Source: Hymenopus coronatus (lineage: Eukaryota > Arthropoda > Insecta > Mantodea > Hymenopodidae). From it: a stretch of 64,000 bases of DNA. The DNA lies in contig CM060900.1 of the NCBI GenBank assembly GCA_030762935.1, positions 399,553,132-399,617,131 of the forward strand, in the 5' to 3' direction. The translations under genes and the position numbers were made by a program. This document shows, in pieces, positions 9,818 through 21,420 of the stretch. Numbering within the stretch: the stretch's first letter is position 1; each line of letters begins with the position of its first letter. The notes under the pieces were generated by a model that saw only the letters and a program-made list of their open reading frames with translations, was not told where the DNA came from and made no database searches.

Positions 9818-10966
9818 TCGAGTTGCCGAGGAAGAAGACGCAACACAGACTCGCCGCCAACTCAGGTCCCAGCTCTCCTCCGACAACTGCCGGCACGGAA
9901 GCCTCGACATCACCGTCACCGGAGCAAGTCCAGCCAACACCGCCGCAGACAGTCGGTAATCCACCGGCAACCAGCACATCCTCTCGGCAGCTGCAGCCGC
10001 CGCTGACACCGCCGGAGCTCGCGCAGTCGCTACCACCTCCGGCGCCCGCGCAGTCGCTACCACCGCAGTTAAGTACCTGTGGTTAGGGGGGTCCCTAGAA
10101 ACCTTTCTACCAAGCTTATAATCGACGCAGCTCAGTCGCAATGGCGTTTTTGCTGGAGGGCCACTCGCATCCTGTGCGACCGGGGACTAACGCCACTCGT
10201 CCGAATCGAGTTCCAAGACACCGCCGATATGGAAGCTGCTTTGGCATCAGGATGGCCCTTTCTAGGGCGACTCCTGAGCATCGAAGTTAGCAGAACAGAG
10301 TGCCACCGCGCTTGCCGACGCTGCTGCGCCTACGGGCACAGCTTAGAAGCCTGTTCCTCGCCGCCGCGGTGCCACTATTGTGGAGCTGCTGCCTACACCG
10401 CTGAGTGCACTCAACACGACCTATGCCGCAGACGCCGGTTCTGTGCCACCTGCCGTGGCACAGGATACTACACCGAGCAAGCCATGTGCCCAGCCTATGC
10501 AAGGAACAGGCAACCACTTCCGCAGCAGGCCCGGGAAGAACCAGCTCCTTCAATCACACAGACAGCGCAGACACCTACACCTTCAACACTACATACCGGC
10601 GAACTACTGCAGAAATTCCAGGGCCTAAGTGAGACCATTCAGGACCTCCACGCGGAGGTTCTAACACTGACGGCCAAAATGACACACCTGGAGGACCGCC
10701 TGCAGGAACAACGGACCGAACTTCAGGAACTTCCAACACTAAGACACCAATTCACTCAACTCTACGCTGACATCCGGCTCATCATCAGGGAGGAGGTGAA
10801 GGCCCTGAAGACGACGACAGGACGGCCACCGATGCATCACAGCGACCCTGAGCCTCTGGTTCAGATAGCTGAAGGACCTATACAACTTCCACTTATGGCA
10901 GCACAGAAACTCTACAGAAAACAACTCCGCAGAGAACGAACCAACTTCAGGAAGTATCACCAGTAA
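9818..10966 (+). pseudogene. Jockey-like LINE ORF1, ORF1-only copy C (one frameshift)
   Basis: The copy begins directly after a poly(A) run at the second basic module of copies A and B (PRKKTQHRLAANS), with TTG in place of their ATG. The frame runs to about 10086, where one extra base before the conserved core breaks it. It then continues open through VVRGVPRNLSTK, a knuckle CRRCCAYGHSLEAC (CX2CX4HX4C), a variant second finger, CATCRGTGYYTEQAMC (His replaced by Tyr) and a coiled-coil segment to the stop at 10966. This is the most complete ORF1 of the family apart from the frameshift. No ORF2 follows. Confidence 0.8.
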
Positions 10967-11301
10967 CTTTCACAAACACACATCACCATTATCTACCATT
11001 CATTTTCACCCATTACTTCTCCAGCGGGCCTCTCAGGGCGCAAGTCATGTGTGTCCACTGGCTCATCATACTTTCACCTCGCTGTTACTGCCCCTGGCAG
11101 GCAGCACACATGTTCACCAGAAATTCGCAGGTGCTTTATGCGTTACTGCACAAGAGAGGCATGGGCCTCCTACTTCCGGTGGTTTTTTTCTGTGGGTAGT
11201 GCCACCCTGGTGCGAGTCCAGGTTGGGGAGTCTCACACTCCATGGCTTTCCTGGAGTTAGGGCGTCAGTTGCCTTTTCCCCCATCTTCAATAAAAAAAAA
11301 C
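10967..11301 (+). other. 3' UTR and A tail of ORF1-only copy C
   Basis: It aligns throughout with 6961-7347, including the T-rich run and the T-arm-like hairpin (stem cctgg/ccagg at 11206-11210 and 11218-11222, loop tgcgagt). It ends near 11292 in a run of A. Confidence 0.75.
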
Positions 11302-11738
11302 ATTAACCCACATCCCAGGGCCAACAGCACCACCGTCAAAGCCAACAGGTGGATCCCAGGACTAGGACACCACAATATCACCGAGAGCTTCATCCTCAGC
11401 CCCAGCCAACTCAGCAACCGCCAACGAGGACAGCAGTACATAGGCCACCAGTTCCCAGGAAGACGCAGACGTCTTCACGATGGCAACCTCCAACTGAGAT
11501 GCCCCTTCCGTGACCACCACAACGCTAGGATACTCCTGCTGTCCAGCAGCCGCTCAAAGCCAGGTTCCGCCCCGGGGTGGAGCATACCAGGATATTCTGG
11601 AACATCGCCAGGAATCAGGCTATCAACCTCCTCACCATCCTCCTCATAAATCCCAATGACACCCAAGAGGTCCTCCAGCAGAATTACGACTTCCTCACTC
11701 TGTTCCTAAATCCCACCATCCATTTCTATGACGTCTGA
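11302..11738 (+). pseudogene. ORF1 C-terminus of the 11.7-kb Jockey-like LINE
   Basis: One frame reads LKARFRPGVEHTRIFWNIAR and, further on, NYDFLTLFLNPTIHFYDV before TGA at 11736-11738. At least two stops lie upstream (near 11511 and 11526), so it is not functional. Its stop overlaps the ORF2 start: ATG at 11728 lies in another frame, so the ORFs overlap by 11 bases. It begins after the A tail of copy C, a 5'-truncated insertion. Confidence 0.65.
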
Positions 11739-14464
11739 ACTCACCAGAGTCATGACATGGAATGCCTGTGGGCTGAGACGCCGCAAACATGAACTCTCCG
11801 ACTTTCTCCTCACTCACCAAATAAAAGTAGCTCTCATCACCGAAACACATCGCTCCTCCCGGGGTCGCTTCACTGTCCCGGGCTATCAAGGCTATCACGC
11901 AGACCGAGATCGACGTGGAGGGGGCACCGCGGTACTTATAGGACATAATACTCTCCACAATCAGGCACATAAACCAGCGCTAGCCCGATTAGAAGCATCC
12001 GGGGTTTACGCACAATTGGACAACCGGAGAATTCTGCTTCTAACAGCTTATAATCCACCTCAAGATATCGAACCAACCGATCTGGACACTAAATTTCCAC
12101 CCTTCTAATTGCCGGCGACCTAAATGCCAAACACAACAACTGGAACTGCAGAAATTCTAACCAAGCGGGAATCCAACTCTACAGACATGAACAAAGCTCA
12201 GACTACATTATAATAGCTCCCAGTGAACCGACACACATCCCCTTCAACGCCCAACACCTACCCAGCATTTTGGACATTGCCTTAATCCGCAATATTGCCC
12301 ACTTCCAAATTTCAGCCTCTGTACACAACGAATTATCCTCTGACCACCTCCCAGTTGTCTTCAATCTGAAAGCCTCACTCGCCCCAGCTCCTCCCCTTCG
12401 AAGGCACAACTTTAAAAAAATAAATTGGGACTTGTTCAGACAAACAATAGATGAACACCTCCCCGGCATTAACGTCACCACCCATGACGATATTGACACG
12501 GCTGCAGCAACCCTACAAAACACTATCGGCTTTGCCATCACGGTATCCACACCGACTCAAACATACAATGAAGCTCACTACCCTCTCCCACCGGACATCA
12601 AATCCGTTACGACTGAGCACAACTGAGCACGCAAGCGTTGGCAGCGTACTCGGCACCCCGCAGAGTTCGCCCACCTACAGCTCCTGAACGCTGAGCTGCG
12701 CCGACGCATTTTCGACGTAAAAATGGACCAGTGGAACAATGTTCTGGAAGACCTAAACCCAGAGCACGACTCTCTCTAGCGAATTGCCAAGAAATTAACC
12801 AAACACAGAACTCAATTCCCACTTCTTAATTACAATGGTTCCATAGCCACTACAGATACTGAAGAGGCTGAGACCCTTGCCGATCAGCTACAAGAGGCAC
12901 TCACCCCAAACACCATTCCAAGCTACCCCCGCTTCATACCTGAAGCGGAAGCTCTTACTCGTATCAGGCTGCAACGGCCCGCCAACATGAAAATGCGCTG
13001 CACTTGCAATTCCGAAATTAAATGGCTCATTAAACACCTGCCAAACAGAAAGACCCCTGGCCTCGATCGCATTCCAAATCGCGCCCTCAAACAGCTACCC
13101 CGAAAACCCCTTACTACACTGACTTCGCTCTTCAGCGCCATACTGGATCAGGGCTATTACCTTACCTGTTCGAAAAATTACCTGGTCCTTCACATCCCTA
13201 GAAATTAAAGACCAGTAAAACCCCAACAAATACCGCCCCATTAGTTTATTAAAGACTCTCAGTAAACTTCTGGAAAAAATTGTCCTCAAACGCCTAAACT
13301 CCTTCATTCACAAACATAACATCCTGATTCTGGAGCAATTCGGCTTCAGAGCACAACACTTCACCACACTACAACTGGTCCGAGCCACCGAGCACATTAC
13401 TCATGGCTTCAACAACAATAAGTCGACGGCAGCAGTCCTCCTGGACATAGAGAGTGCCTTTGATCGCGTATGTCACCCGTGACTCCACGACTACAACATC
13501 CCAGACTCCATTATCAAACTTATAGCAAATTACCTAGCCAACCGGACGTTCCAATCCAAAGTTAATGAAACTCTGTCCTCCTGAAAAGCAATCACAGCGG
13601 GCGTCCCGCAAGGCAGCATACTAGGTCCACAACTTTTTAACTTGTACATCATCGACATACCAAAAACCCCCTCTGTCGACTACTTCATCTACGCCGACGA
13701 CATGACTATCATGACGCAGTCAGGATCCCTACCACTCCTGATTAACCAACTCCAAGTAGCACTAACGTCCCTAGAGGGCTGGCTCACCAAGTGGCGCATT
13801 AAAGTGAACACAGCCAAATGTGAAGCCATATTTTTCTCAAAAAGGGTCACCGTAGATACGCACGCACACTACAACCACTCCAACTATTTGGTAATCTCAT
13901 CACTTGGAAACCAACAGTGACCTACCTAGCGTCGTACTAGACCAAAGCCACACCTGGAATAAACACATCCAGTGCGCCCGACAGAAAACGAAAGCCAAAC
14001 TAGCAAACATTTACGCTCTATTCAATCTCTACAACATGCTCAAAATTCGTTCAGGCTTAACCCTTTACAAAACACTCCTTCGACCTATTCTCACTTACGC
14101 TTCACCAGCCTGTAGCTACGCAGCCCCCAGCCACATCAAAAAACTACAGCAGTTCCAAAACAAAGTCTTGCACCTTATCGCAAAAGTACCAGCCATCACA
14201 CCAGCAAGTACGATTCACTCGGAACTCAAAGTGCACAGCATAGAACAATTCATAAAAATGCTTACCCACGATATGTACGCCCGTGCCACAAAAAGCCACA
14301 ACCCACTTATCGCCGATCTTGGCAGATTCGTCACCACCACAAACAAGCACAAACGCCCACTCTCCCTATTCGATAGGAACCTGTCTGAACAATCACACCC
14401 GAAGACATACAAGACTATCTGGACTTCTTGGTCCCAGACTGACTCGTGCCCAATCCTATACTGA
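11728..14464 (+). pseudogene. Jockey-like LINE ORF2 (endonuclease plus reverse transcriptase), decayed
   Basis: This is the only ORF2 here with its endonuclease domain among the Jockey-like copies. AP-endonuclease-like blocks: MTWNACGLRRRKHEL, ITETHRSSRG, GGGTAVLIG, AGDLNAKHNNWN and ELSSDHLPVVF. RT blocks: NRKTPGLDRIPN, YRPISLLKTL, GFRAQHFTTLQL, VLLDIESAFDRV, AGVPQGSILGPQLFNLYI and YADDMTIM (about 13690-13710), then LTLYKTLLRPILTYASP. Breaks seen: frameshift near 12100, TGA near 12624, TAG near 12777, frame changes near 13208, stops near 13480 and 13582, and a frameshift near 13910. Full domain order with many lesions means an old copy that was once autonomous. It could represent the type of partner that mobilised the ORF1-only copies. 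Confidence 0.85.
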
Positions 14465-15340
14465 CCTCTCCTCCTTTTTTCACTTCATCGACTCCTTAAA
14501 CAATCAACTAATCACTACTATCCTTGTCTTTTCACACCAGCCCTCCAAAGTCCGCGCTCTCACAGGGCGGCTCGGGGGGATGAGGGTCCCCAACTGTGAC
14601 CATACACTGACCTGCGCCATTGTACCCGGTACACGAACTTGGACACTCAGGCTGGATTCCGTACGACAACCCTGTTCGCCTCTGGACAACAACTATGGAT
14701 ACCCTCTCTGTCTCTGCTCCACAGAGCGGACCCGGGGGAAGGAGGGCCCCTAACTACCTTCGACACGGCATGCACCCGAACACGATTGGAACCCACCACT
14801 GACTATAGAACTCAATGCACACGTTCAAGGTTTTCTCTAGTAATGTATGTATATATCCACTAACTTAATTTACGCCAGTAGACTAGACGTAGACTTTCTA
14901 ATAACCACCAGTTCCTGGCCACACCAGGCTTAATCTACCACAGCCAAACTCTCACTATCCTTCCTCCAGAACCACAGTCAACCACACAATATATTCCCAT
15001 ACACTAAGACCCCTAGAGGCCCCTCCTACTTCCCACGGCAACACTCAGGGCTTCAGTCAAGTTTGTTGCCCTGGCCTGCTTTACCATTCACCCGCTCGTA
15101 TGCATTGCATACCAGCACTGCATGATACCTTTTACTTACCAGGGTGCATTAGCGGAACCTGACTCACATGTACGTTTGTAGCGCCATAGACTAACAGCAC
15201 CCTTCCCAGCCCTTGTATGTTTTTGTATAATAACTGCTTGTATAAGGGGAGACGATGTAGCCCTTGAGCATGATCGTCTTCGGGGACGGCGGGTGTAGTG
15301 CCGCCCCTTTAAATTAAAAAAAAAACTACTTAAAAAAAAG
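14465..15340 (+). other. 3' UTR and A-rich end of the 11.7-kb LINE
   Basis: No coding signal. It ends with a conserved block (gggagacgatgtagcc ... gatcgtc ... gccgccccttt) and A runs (15314-15342). The block contains a stem gacgat/atcgtc (15251-15256 with 15273-15278) that is also present at 17008-17035. Confidence 0.7.
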
Positions 15341-15852
15341 ATAATTCAGCTTCGAGATGTCGCAGTTGATGAGCAGCGATGGATTTAAACACCTGTATTG
15401 GGGTGGAGGCGGGGTGCTCGCCTTCCACTGTCTCCAGTTGAGAAATGGTTGTCTCCGTTATGTCGGTAACGTGTTTCGACCTAGCGATTTTTTCGAGCCA
15501 GAGAAAGTTGGCAGCCTCAGGGTGGAGAGGGTAGGAGGGATCGACAATAAGTGGTTGGTCCAGGTAGGTTTGCATGTCGCCTCCGCTTACAAAATAAAGC
15601 CGGGAGACGGCGAGGTCAGGATTGGAGTATTTTGCCAAGTCTGCTGCAGCGCTAGTCTGCAGCAGAGGGGAGGTCAGCTGGCCGATTGTGGCTGGCTGGA
15701 AGGAGAGGGGAAGGCTGGCAGTGGTAGCTTGCCCAGGTGGCTGGGAGTGGAGGGGGTTGGAGAGGCTAACGGCAGCGGCGGCAGCGGCATTGGGGGTTCG
15801 TTGGATGCCATGGCCGCTGGCAGTCCGTGCATCAAGGGCATACAGCCCCTTG
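15340..15852 (-). pseudogene. Unrecognised Pro-rich ORF, minus strand
   Basis: Reading from about 15830 on the minus strand gives a start MHGLPAAMASNEPPMPLPPL, a Pro/Ser-rich stretch and TGA. A one-base shift then gives about 100 residues (AKYSNPDLAVSRLYFVSGGD and on to LRHLEAELSFF) ending near 15330. The composition is higher in GC than the flanks. The Pro-rich head plus charged tail resembles a LINE ORF1, but no zinc knuckle is seen and I do not recognise it. It lies opposite to the surrounding LINE pile, between two 3' ends of one LINE family. Confidence 0.35.
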
Positions 15853-15879
15853 CAGCGCTGAGTGGCTGGCTGTGTGACT

Positions 15880-16820
15880 TAATTAGGAGTATAAATTACA
15901 CTAGCACAGCACACGATTCAGCAACACTAGCACACGGTGTGTGTTATAGGCTACCACTTTAGTTTGACGGCGTAAACGTTATTGTTTGTGAAGCACTTAC
16001 TAACACGAAACACTGGGAGAAACACTTTAGCACACACGATACCGCACGCAGCAGTGCGCCAACGCTATGGTGGGAGAAGGAACACTCACTCGCTCGACCA
16101 CATAGGTTTTCGCACTGGCAAAGCAGTACGGCAATGTAGATATCCAAAGTTAGCGAAGCACGGAAACACTACTGTACACTTACAAAATCGCGAATGCTCT
16201 ACCTTCACCTTACTAACCAAAATGAAAATGTTTGAATTTATCTGTATAAAGGTATATAAACGCTAAAAATATATTAAAATATACAAAAACAAGCGACTGA
16301 TATAATTTAACGTCTTAAAGGTTCTAAAATATGGGTGTCTTGTTCTGGGGTAGGGAGTGAACACAGTTGGTCTAGCTGCTGTCCTTCTATCGTGGGTAGT
16401 GGATGGTATGGAAGGAGAGCATTTCTGAACATGATGAATCAAGAATAGGCATGCCGAAAACAAGGCTTTCAGGAGGTGATGTTAAATAGTGACGTATGAG
16501 GTTGGGAAGAACATTCAGGGGGAGGGGTTAAAACATGAAAACCGGGTTTAGGGTGGGGAAGGCAGATGCATTAACCTGTCGGACGGCTTTTATGGGGAAC
16601 AACAGTGGGAAATGAATGTTGAACTTTCAACTGTACGTGTTTAATCCTCGATCATACGATAATTCATGGGTTTGTGTAGATAAAAGTATATAAAAACTAT
16701 AAAATCTATTAAACATGAAAAAACGTATCTGATATATAACTCAACTTCTTAAAGGCTCTAAAATGTGAGTTCTAACTCGAGCAGTAAACGCAGAAAAAAC
16801 AGGTAAATGGCATTGCTTAA
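15880..16820. other. Gene-free stretch with a diverged direct repeat
   Basis: No convincing ORF. Two diverged copies of a roughly 120-bp AT-rich word lie about 440 bases apart (about 16215-16345 and 16660-16785). Both have the order gtatataaa..ct, aaaatctattaaa-like, tgatataa, aac(g/t)tcttaaagg and tctaaaat. The origin is unknown. Confidence 0.5.
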
Positions 16821-16863
16821 GTCACGTGACCTCCAAGCAGGTACGTGCCGTTGGTATATATAG
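16821..16863 (+). promoter_or_regulatory. Promoter-like E-box palindrome plus TATA
   Basis: A perfect 10-bp palindrome GTCACGTGAC (16821-16830) of E-box type is followed 24 bases on by a TATA-like tatatatagg (16854-16863). The downstream sequence is a LINE 3' end, so any transcript would run into it and towards PolB at 17226. This could be chance in AT-rich DNA. Confidence 0.3.
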
Positions 16864-16944
16864 GAGGGGATGTCTATAGGAGATATTTTTGGAAAGTGTT
16901 TAGATGTTTCTGGTTTTTGACCATGCTAGCCAGATTGCCCACAC

Positions 16945-17074
16945 TATCAAGCACCCCTTGCTCTTGCATGTTTCGCATGTTCTTGCCTAACAGCATGTGC
17001 ATGGGGAGACGATGTAGCCTCCGAGGATGATCGTCATCGGGGGTGGTGGGTGTGGGGCCGCCCCTATAAAAAAA
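16945..17074 (+). mobile_element. LINE 3' end with A tail, same family as the 11.7-kb copy
   Basis: It matches 15205-15330: gggagacgatgtagcctccg, the stem gacgat/atcgtc (17008-17013 with 17030-17035), gggccgcccct and an A run. It is a severely 5'-truncated copy that abuts the left side of the PolB element. Confidence 0.75.
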
Positions 17075-17225
17075 AATAGGATGTCTTCATTGTGACAGTT
17101 TGCTTTGAGTCGAGTTTATTAGCTCCTCTTAGTGAAACTAGCAACCAATAGCGAGAAGAACGTGTTACGGCGATAAAAGTTCTGTCCCTTTTATCATACT
17201 TAGAAGTATTAATCAGATTGGAGAC

Positions 17226-20200
17226 ATGCAGAAAGCTACATTCAGGGGGGTATCTGCGAGCTCTACTTCTGGCTACAGTTGTATTAAGTGCGGAAAAAGC
17301 TTTCAAAGGAGCTGTAACAAGAGACGCCATGAAATGAGCTGCGGACAACTCTTCAAATGTAAACATTGTGCTGCAACCTTCAGCAGCGGATACAATGGAA
17401 TTCGTCATGAAGAGCATTGCGGAGCAGGCATGCCTCTGAAGAAAACAAAAACCGAGCCTACCCGACATCAACTATTGACTACAATGGAAAATGAGTGTGA
17501 CATGAAAGAGTATGAGACATCGTTTGAAGGGCGTCTGAAATCTTACTTTATCCGATGCAATTCGAGCAGGGACATGAAGACTTACCTGCAGGAAGCTAAA
17601 CATAGGATTATACAATCTGTTCAAAAAGAGTTTGCCATACATAAAGATTTGAAGATTAACCTGTTAGTGGAGTGCCGATTTATAAATAGTGCTGGAGAAA
17701 CTGCAGACAAGACCTTCAAAACCAGGAATCATGCGATGTTTCTAGAAACTTATTTAGACACCATACTGGAGACGAAATTCAGGAAACTAGATGCTGAAAT
17801 GGATGAATCACAACTTAAAGGAAGCAATTGGGTTCTGCTTGCTGTGGAGGGGGTACGCCTTCGAATTAACAAATACAATCCCCTTCGCGGGAGCAGTTAT
17901 ATTCCTCTACCTACATCTATAGAGGCGAAAAAAGCGTGTGTAAACCCTCAGAACCGTCGTTATGAGCGGTGCTTTTTATACGCTATCCTTGCTCAATTCG
18001 TTAACAAGAAGCCTCAACGTGTCAGCAAATACAAGAAACTCGAGGAGAAATACGACTTCTCATGCATCACATTTCCCACACCATTGTCTGAAATCCCTGC
18101 ATTTGAAAAGAAAAATAAAATATCTATCAACGTGTTTGGACTGAATGAAAAGAAAGAAGTGTTTCCAATAAAGGTTCTGGAGGAAGAACTTGCTGATCAT
18201 CGCGACCTTCTTTTTCTGAGTGATGGAAATGGCACGCATCACTACGTATATATCAAGAACTTTGGGAAACTTATTCGAGAACAAAAGACAACATATGAAG
18301 GACAAGTGTACACCTGTAAACGCTGCTTCACCCACTTTGATGGACGATATGGACGAAGTGGAGTGCAAAAATTGAAGGATTATGCTACTATCTGTAGGAA
18401 TCATGCTGTCGCTAGCATAGTTATGCCTACAAAGGAGACCTCTATCGTTCAATTTAAAAATGTGGAAAGGGTGCTAAAACTCCCGTATGTCATCTATGCG
18501 GATTTTGAGAGTATTCTTAGTCCGTATTACTCATGCGAGTCTAATCCGGAAGCTTCCTACACAACACCCTATCAGAAGCATTCTCCAATGAGTTTCGCTG
18601 TTTGCGTCAAACCAGCGTCATCTGTTGAGCTGCTGCAGACTGATCTTCCTATTGTCCCTTATGTATACAGAGGATATGGTGCTGCTGAGAAATTTATGGA
18701 TTATCTAATATCTCTTGCAAATAAGATTAGCAGTATATACAAATCTGCTAAACCTCTTAAACTATCGGACCAACAACAGGAGGATTTCGAGTCTTCTAGG
18801 GAATGCTACTAGCGTAATAAAAAATTCACTGAAGAAAACTGCAAAGTTAGGGATCATGACCATTTGACTGGGGAATATCGCGGAAGTCTTCATAATGAAT
18901 GCAATCTATCCTGAAAAACACCTAAGTATGTTCCTGTCTTAATGCAAAACTTAAGCGCATATGATTCTCATTTCATCGTTAAACAGTTAGGCTGTACAAG
19001 TGATTCCGTGCTCATAAGAAAAGTATATTTCATTCTCGAAGCATGTTGAAGATATTAAGCTTCGGTTTGTGGATACATACAGTTTCCTCAGGTCAAGTTT
19101 GGATAAACTAACAAAAACCCTAACATAGTTTCCTGAGACATGCAAATACTTTGGAGAAGAGAAGATTGGTTTGGTGACTCGTACATTACATCATGGCATG
19201 TTTTAAAAGAAACATGCTTGCCTCCAAAGGAAGCGTTCTACAATAGACTAAATGAAGAGGAAATCAATGTTGAAGACTACGAACATGCTAAAAATGTATA
19301 AGATCGGTTTAATATCCGAAATTTGGGGGAATACAGTGATCTCTACTTAACCTCGGATGTTCTGCTACTCGCAGATGTTTTTGAAGCCTTCAGAGAGTAA
19401 ACATTGAATACTCATAAAGTTGATCCTGCACATTACTTTACATCTCCAGGACTAACCTGGGACGCTATGCATCTGTATACCGGAATTGAACTAGAATTAT
19501 TAATGGATTATGAGCAGCTTCTCATGGTAGAATCAGAAATAAGAGGAGGACTATGCCAGGTGTCTCATCGGTACGCCCAGGCTAACAACACTTACATGGA
19601 GGAGTTTGATCCTAATAAACCATCTCAATTTATTACATACGAAGACGCAAATAACCAATATGGATGGGCTATGCAGCATCCAATGCCTTATGGAGGATTT
19701 CAGTGGATTTCTCCCGACAGTATTAATATAGAAACACTAAAAGAAGATGATCCTCTTGGATACATATTCGAAGTTGATGTGGATTACCCTACTGAGCTCC
19801 ACGATCTACATAATGATTTGCCGTTCCTACCTGAGTGTCTGAAACCAAAGAATTCAAGTGTAAAGAAACTAATTGCTCACTTTGGAAGCAGGAAGAAGTA
19901 TGTTGTACATTATATGGCGTTAAAACAGGCGCTCTCAGATGGACTACGACTGACAAAATCCATCGAGTGCTACAATTTCAACAATCGTGCTGGTTAAAAG
20001 CTTACATAGCGTTTAATAACAAGCTGAGGCAACAGGCTAGAAATGACTTTGAAAAGGATCTGTACAAACTCTTCAACAATGCTATGTTTGGAAAAACCAT
20101 GGAGAATATCCGAAATCGCATGGACATACGCCTTGTGACAAACGTGAAAACATTGGAAAAGCTGATTGCTAAGCCAACATTCATCGATAGAAGTATATAT

Positions 20201-20849
20201 GGACCTAACCTGGCAGCTGTTCATATGGCCTCACGACAGATTATATTCAACAAGCCAATATACATCGGAATGAGCGTACTAGATATATCAAAACCCCTCA
20301 TGTATTCATACCAATATGATGTGCTATTGCCATATTATGGGACTGAAAACCTGAAGCTTATGTACATGGATACTGACTCCTTCATTCATCGAGTTACAAC
20401 AACTGATATATACAATGACAAAAGGCAATTTCTTGAACATTTGGTTACATCTGATTACCCTGCAAGCCACATGTGCTACTCCAAACAGAACAAAAAAATG
20501 TTGGGAACGTTTAAAGATGAAGCTAACGGGAAAATCATCCAACGTTTTTTGGGACTCAGACCTAAGATGTATGCTCTCCATATTGATGGAGGAATGATAA
20601 AAAAGATTAAAGGTATAAAACGAAGTGCTATTAAGCGGTGCATCACATTCGACAGCTATGTAGATTGTCTTAAAAAGCAGTGAAATAATAAGAATTCCAA
20701 TGAATTTGATAATGTCACAACAGCATAACGTTTCGTCTGTAAAAGTCAACAAAATCGCTCTATCGCCCCATGATGATAAAAGAGTGATTGCTGATGATGG
20801 AATATCAACCTATGCTTATGGTCATTACAAAATTGTAAACGTATCATGA
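17226..20849 (+). pseudogene. Protein-primed family B DNA polymerase (Polinton/Maverick type), broken
   Basis: Enzymes of this family replicate linear DNA from a terminal protein. ATG at 17226 opens 528 codons. Two N-terminal zinc fingers (CIKCGKSFQRSCNKRRHEMSC and CKHCAATFSSGYNGIRHEEHC) come first. Exonuclease motif I is YADFES (about 18495). After TAG at 18810 follow a DHDHLTGEYRG block, Exo II LSAYDSHFIV (about 18955) and an Exo III-like [12 protein letters not shown] (about 19345). Polymerase motif A is YEDANNQYGWAM (about 19640), motif B KLFNNAMFGKTMEN (about 20070) and motif C YMDTDS (about 20362). A C-terminal tail ends at TGA 20847-20849. Breaks: stops at 18810 and near 18912, further frame damage at 19030-19400 with TAA near 19398, a frameshift near 19970 and another near 20680. 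All motifs remain visible, so this is a fairly young fossil of a virus-like element. No capsid, integrase or protease gene is seen beside it. Confidence 0.9.
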
Positions 20850-21420
20850 GAGAATACTACATGCATTGCTCACCATCGGTAACGAGAAAGAAAATTGAAG
20901 CTTAGACTCCGAACACTCCCATGCATATAGCGAAGGCATACGAAGAGAGAAGAATAAGAATGAGAGGTGGCGGGAACTCTGCCATTAGAGCACATATCTA
21001 ATGCTGGTCTCAAGCCCAGATAAAAGAGGAGAGACGCCTAACCTCACATGCTAGATATGCTTATATAAAAACTAAAAATACTAACAATGAGTCAGAAAAT
21101 ATGCTCAACGCTTCAACAGAAACAACAATAAATGTCGATATCAATATCCTAGAGAAAAAACATCTTCAATAAAGGCAAAAACAACAAAAGACGAATAAAA
21201 CATGAGGAATCATAATATTCACTAAACTGTTAATACTTAAGCAACAAAAGCTTAGGTCATTCTTCTATCGACATCATAGGAAGAGAGACATCATTCAAAT
21301 AAAAATTTGAAAAAACGAAAAGTTAGGTTATGTAAGATTTACAACCTATGGAAGACTGTAAACCATATAAAAATATCCCCTCGCTTCACAAGTTATCGTC
21401 TGAACATGTAGCTGTATGAA
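20850..21420. other. Gene-free flank after PolB
   Basis: No ORF or known element recognised. AT-rich with many short A runs; it may be the decayed remainder of the PolB element. Confidence 0.4.

Noticed and set aside
5530..17074. A true Drosophila-style telomere.
   Set aside because: There is no terminal repeat, the pile is flanked by other transposons and AT-rich DNA, and a second such pile starts at 60 kb. Only the organisation is similar.
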